Below are positions 5,677-7,738 of a stretch of 7,738 nucleotides of DNA, piece by piece. The stretch spans positions 1 to 7,738 of the forward strand of contig JAUWNF010000143.1 in NCBI GenBank assembly GCA_030612785.1. The letters are read 5' to 3'. The first letter of the stretch is position 1, and each line of letters begins with the position of its first letter. The position numbers were made by a program, and so were the translations under genes. The stretch is from Phycisphaerales bacterium. Its GTDB lineage: Bacteria; Planctomycetota; Phycisphaerae; UBA1845. The notes beneath the pieces were generated by a model, which had not been told where the DNA came from, searched no databases, and was given only the letters and a program-made list of their open reading frames with translations.

Positions 5677-5709
5677 CCCACCCTTCCCTTCGGGAAGGAT
5701 GGGGCACCC
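5677..5709 (-). repeat. REP-like palindrome, copy 4 (right half, inverted)
   Basis: CCTTCCC-TTC-GGGAAGG (5682-5698) is a perfect 7-bp hairpin. Beyond a C-A mismatch, CCCA (5677-5680) pairs with TGGG (5700-5703). The right flank GAAGGATGGGGCACCC (5694-5709) is the exact reverse complement of 5522-5537, so copies 2 and 4 face each other across 188 bp. It ends 14 bp before the next gene's ATG. Confidence 0.6.
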
Positions 5710-5723
5710 GCAAAAGAGCGGCC

Positions 5724-6254
5724 ATGACTGAGAAAGAAACATCCCGACCCCAGCAGACCGGGTGCATCAAGGACGCTCGTGGTCGAAAGGTGACGCAGCT
5801 TGACCCGGTTGCAGTGTACTTGCTGCGTCAGCACGAGGTGATCGAAGCCGACGCACTGCGAGCAATCGCACACGAGAAGGGCGTTAGAATTGCGGGAAAG
5901 GAACGAATTGCACTGATTGTCGGCGTGGTCGGAGTGCTCACCGTAGCCGGTCTTTTCCTCTACTCGCTCCTGGTAAAGAAGGACTTCGGTTCTGCCCCTT
6001 TGGCGCGGAGTGCTTCCCTGCTGTTTTTCTGTTTCCCTCCGTGGTTGGCCTGGTACGCCTTGAAGCAGTCACGCTTCGGGAAGGTCGCGGCGGCGATGCT
6101 CAAGTACCTCCGCTGCCCGCATTGCGGCTACGATCTGCGCATGCTGCCGACCGATCCTGAAGATGGCGCGACCGTATGCCCGGAATGCGGCTGTGCCTGG
6201 CGGCTCAGCGACACGGCAGACCCGGATGCTTCCGACCAATCGGAGCAGCCATAA
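5724..6254 (+). CDS. Hypothetical two-TM membrane protein with C-terminal zinc ribbon
   Basis: 176 aa, function unknown. The N-terminal 60 residues are soluble and charged, with DPVAVYLLRQHEVIEADAL (27-45) probably helical. Two hydrophobic segments follow, at about 62-84 and 96-113, with a short Lys/Asp turn between them. The C-terminus carries CPHCGYDLRMLP (131-142) and CPECGCAWRL (152-161), four cysteines in two CxxC pairs, expected to bind one zinc. It ends in an acidic Asp/Ser tail. This zinc ribbon is common in planctomycete hypothetical proteins. The frame is open from 5460, but that part runs through repeats, so I start at the ATG at 5724; the only ribosome binding site candidate is a weak AAGAG about 7 nt upstream. 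It is divergent from surE and 42 bp before mnmA, so it is probably co-transcribed with mnmA. Two-TM zinc-ribbon proteins may sense metal or redox state or act as scaffolds; none of this is shown here. Confidence 0.82.
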   Translation: MTEKETSRPQQTGCIKDARGRKVTQLDPVAVYLLRQHEVIEADALRAIAHEKGVRIAGKERIALIVGVVGVLTVAGLFLYSLLVKKDFGSAPLARSASLLFFCFPPWLAWYALKQSRFGKVAAAMLKYLRCPHCGYDLRMLPTDPEDGATVCPECGCAWRLSDTADPDASDQSEQP

Positions 6255-6296
6255 TGACGATTCGGGCCAAAGAGATGGGCCACCCAAGCGGGATAG

Positions 6297-7463
6297 ATGC
6301 GTAGGTTGGAATACGGAACGGTGACTTCGACGAATCGAAAAAGAGTGGTCGTGGCCATGAGCGGCGGCGTGGATTCGAGCGTGGCGGCCGCCCGGCTTGT
6401 GGAGCAGGGCTACGAAGTGACCGGTCTGTTCATGCGTGTGGGGGTAGAAGCGCCGGTCGAAGACGACGCTTCCTCGGCCGACGGCCCCGCCGGCCGCTAC
6501 AAGGCTGATGGCAGCCGCGTCCGCCATGGGTGCTGGGGCGCCTCCGACGCTGCCGACGCCCGCTTTGTCGCCGGCAAGCTGAATATCCCCTTCTACGCGG
6601 TCGAGTTCAAGGACGAGTTCGACAGGATCATCGAGTACTTCGCCGATGAGTACAGTCGCGGTCGAACCCCCAACCCCTGCGTGGTCTGCAACGACCGCCT
6701 CAAGTTCGGCAAGCTGGTCGAGTACGCTGACGCCATCGGGGCCGACCACATCGCCACCGGTCACTACGCCCGCATCGGCATGCGTAACCGGCAACCGGTG
6801 CTGATGAAGGCGGTTGACGCATCCAAAGACCAGTCCTACGTCCTTTTCGGCATTGAGCGCACCGTGCTGGAGCGCGTGCTCTTCCCGCTAGGCGAAATGA
6901 CCAAGGACGAGATTCGCGAGGAGGCCTTGGCGCGGGGCCTGCCCGTACACGACAAGCCCGATTCGGTGGAGATCTGTTTCGTGCCCGATCGCGACTACGC
7001 CCGCGTGGTGCGCCGGCGCCGGCCGGAAAGCTTCGCCCCCGGCGACGTGGTGGATGCCGCAGGCAACGTGCTCGGCCGGCACGACGGACTGCCGCACTAC
7101 ACCATCGGCCAGCGCCGCGGGCTGGGCATCGCTACAGGCAAACCCATCTACGTAATCCGGATCGACGTGGCCACCAATACGATCACCGTGGGTGACAAAA
7201 GGGCACTCCTGCGGCGCGCCCTGCTTGCCGAACGGGTCAAGCTGCTGATCGACCCTCCCGCAAAGCCGTTCGCGGCCCAGGCCAAGATTCGCTATCTACA
7301 CCCCGCCGCTGACGCAACCGTTACGCTCCTGGACGACGGGCGTATGCACGTCGTGTTCGACGAACCGCAGACGGCGATTACCCCCGGACAGGCGTGCGTG
7401 GTGTACGATGGCGACGTTGTGATCGGCGGTGGCTGGATCGCCGAAGCGCTCGGCGAACCGTAA
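6297..7463 (+). CDS. mnmA: tRNA-specific 2-thiouridylase
   Basis: 388 aa. MnmA (TrmU) activates U34 of tRNA-Lys, -Glu and -Gln with ATP and inserts sulfur received from a relay or a cysteine desulfurase. The PP-loop SGGVDSS is at residues 22-28. The catalytic cysteines are C128 (GRTPNPCVVCN) and C227 (SVEICFVPD). ATGHYARI (153-160), DQSYVLF (178-184) and HYTIGQRRGLGI (267-278) are all in place, as is the C-terminal beta-barrel with ITPGQACVVYDGD. Between GLFMRV and the DAADAR motif lies an insert of about 25 residues, mostly acidic or polar (48-76), and the usual CCS there reads CWG (79-81). The stop is TAA at 7461. The start is uncertain: the ATG at 6297 has a GGGA only 3 nt away, and the in-frame GTG at 6321 would give a protein 8 residues shorter that still holds the PP-loop. 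Confidence 0.94.
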   Translation: MRRLEYGTVTSTNRKRVVVAMSGGVDSSVAAARLVEQGYEVTGLFMRVGVEAPVEDDASSADGPAGRYKADGSRVRHGCWGASDAADARFVAGKLNIPFYAVEFKDEFDRIIEYFADEYSRGRTPNPCVVCNDRLKFGKLVEYADAIGADHIATGHYARIGMRNRQPVLMKAVDASKDQSYVLFGIERTVLERVLFPLGEMTKDEIREEALARGLPVHDKPDSVEICFVPDRDYARVVRRRRPESFAPGDVVDAAGNVLGRHDGLPHYTIGQRRGLGIATGKPIYVIRIDVATNTITVGDKRALLRRALLAERVKLLIDPPAKPFAAQAKIRYLHPAADATVTLLDDGRMHVVFDEPQTAITPGQACVVYDGDVVIGGGWIAEALGEP

Positions 7464-7471
7464 GCCAAGAT

Positions 7472-7505
7472 ACATGCCTGCGCCGGCCTCTGGCCGGGTA
7501 CGTGT
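7472..7505 (+). terminator. Hairpin after mnmA, possible terminator without T-tract
   Basis: CCGGCC-TCT-GGCCGG (7483-7497) is a perfect 6-bp stem, enclosed by ACATG/CGTGT (7472-7476 with 7501-7505, one wobble). It lies 9 nt after the mnmA stop. No run of T follows, so classic Rho-independent termination is not well supported. Confidence 0.3.
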
Positions 7506-7518
7506 CTAGCGAGGGTGG

Positions 7519-7561
7519 CACGGGTAAGCGGAGCCGCGACCAGCGGCGGAGCTTACCCGTG
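7519..7561. repeat. 43-nt hairpin repeat element
   Basis: The outer arms CACGGGTAAGC (7519-7529) and GCTTACCCGTG (7551-7561) pair perfectly over 11 bp. A symmetric GGA/GGA internal loop follows, then GCCGC/GCGGC (7533-7537 with 7543-7547) closed by GACCA. It has the compact form of a dispersed palindromic repeat and is unlike the GGTGCCCC family. Confidence 0.6.
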
Positions 7562-7612
7562 GGCTTCGCCTACCCGCTTGCTCCACGAGCGTTACCCAGG
7601 GTCCGTGACACA

Positions 7613-7738
7613 TTAGGCGGCCTTTTGAGCGTTCCGTCGCCGAGCGATTGTCTCCCGCGCGCCGATGGTCTTCTTCGCCCTGAAGGGGCGTACTACGATA
7701 GCCCAGGGCAACGCCCTGGGGCGGGATTTGCCCGAAGA
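7613..7738 (-). repeat. Dispersed-repeat segment with an open frame (RALPWAI type), cut by the right edge
   Basis: On the minus strand a frame is open from the window edge to TAA at 7613-7615, giving 41 visible residues including RPRALPWAIVVRPFRAKK and ending RRRNAQKAA. I remember near-identical short 'hypothetical proteins' scattered through planctomycete annotations. There they appear to be translations of a repeated DNA element rather than genes; I could not check this. The palindrome CCCAGGGC-AAC-GCCCTGGG (7702-7720) lies inside it and dictates part of the peptide. Without the upstream part I cannot exclude a real gene. Confidence 0.45.
7702..7720. repeat. Palindrome CCCAGGGC-AAC-GCCCTGGG
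   Basis: A perfect 8-bp stem with a 3-nt loop within the repeat segment at the right edge. It is a likely recognition hairpin of a dispersed element. Confidence 0.55.

Noticed and set aside
5452..5742. In-frame extension of SurE to an ATG at 5742.
   Set aside because: It adds 97 residues translated from palindromic repeats before the canonical MHILLTNDDG start and overlaps the divergent gene.
1..7738. CRISPR arrays, rRNA/tRNA genes, transposase genes, phage genes.
   Set aside because: No regularly spaced repeats with unique spacers, no tRNA cloverleaf or rRNA sequence that I could see, and no transposase or phage protein motifs in any frame.

Overview
The window most likely comes from a GC-rich member of the Planctomycetota, possibly Phycisphaerae-like. 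Three things point there: a secreted protein with a PEP-CTERM sorting tail, a small membrane protein ending in the CPHCGYDLR...CPECG zinc ribbon common in hypothetical proteins of that phylum, and intergenic spaces packed with dispersed palindromic repeats. The repeat at the right edge, with its RALPWAI-type reading frame, matches short junk-like ORFs I remember from planctomycete genomes. That phylum call is from memory of families, not from a search.

Left block, minus strand, 1-2910: ispH, then an A24 prepilin peptidase enlarged to 489 aa, then a LapA-like two-TM protein, then a lipoprotein that runs off the left edge. The first two junctions are 9 bp each and the third is 61 bp, so this reads as one operon. 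It joins an isoprenoid-pathway enzyme to envelope and pilus-secretion functions; the link is probably co-transcription rather than a shared pathway.

Middle, 2911-4483: about 630 bp without a credible gene. It holds the ispH upstream region, a good extended -10 promoter on the plus strand (3120-3149), and a leader of about 385 nt with several hairpins. The leader ends in a strong Shine-Dalgarno and a GTG start for a 313-aa secreted, PEP-CTERM-anchored protein with a C39/papain-like Cys-His arrangement.

Right block, 4484-7738: a palindrome-rich spacer, surE on the minus strand with what looks like a leaderless promoter, and a 272-bp divergent spacer made largely of REP-like hairpins, two of which form a REPIN-like inverted pair. 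Then come a 176-aa two-TM zinc-ribbon protein and mnmA (tRNA 2-thiouridylase), both on the plus strand and probably co-transcribed. After mnmA there is only repeat material: a 43-nt hairpin element, a CCCAGGGC/GCCCTGGG palindrome and a repeat-borne open frame reaching the edge.

No tRNA, rRNA, CRISPR array, transposase gene or phage gene is visible. I do not see a clear new multi-gene system. The items most worth following are the REP/REPIN family, the structured leader ahead of the PEP-CTERM protein, the expanded prepilin peptidase and the putative leaderless surE.
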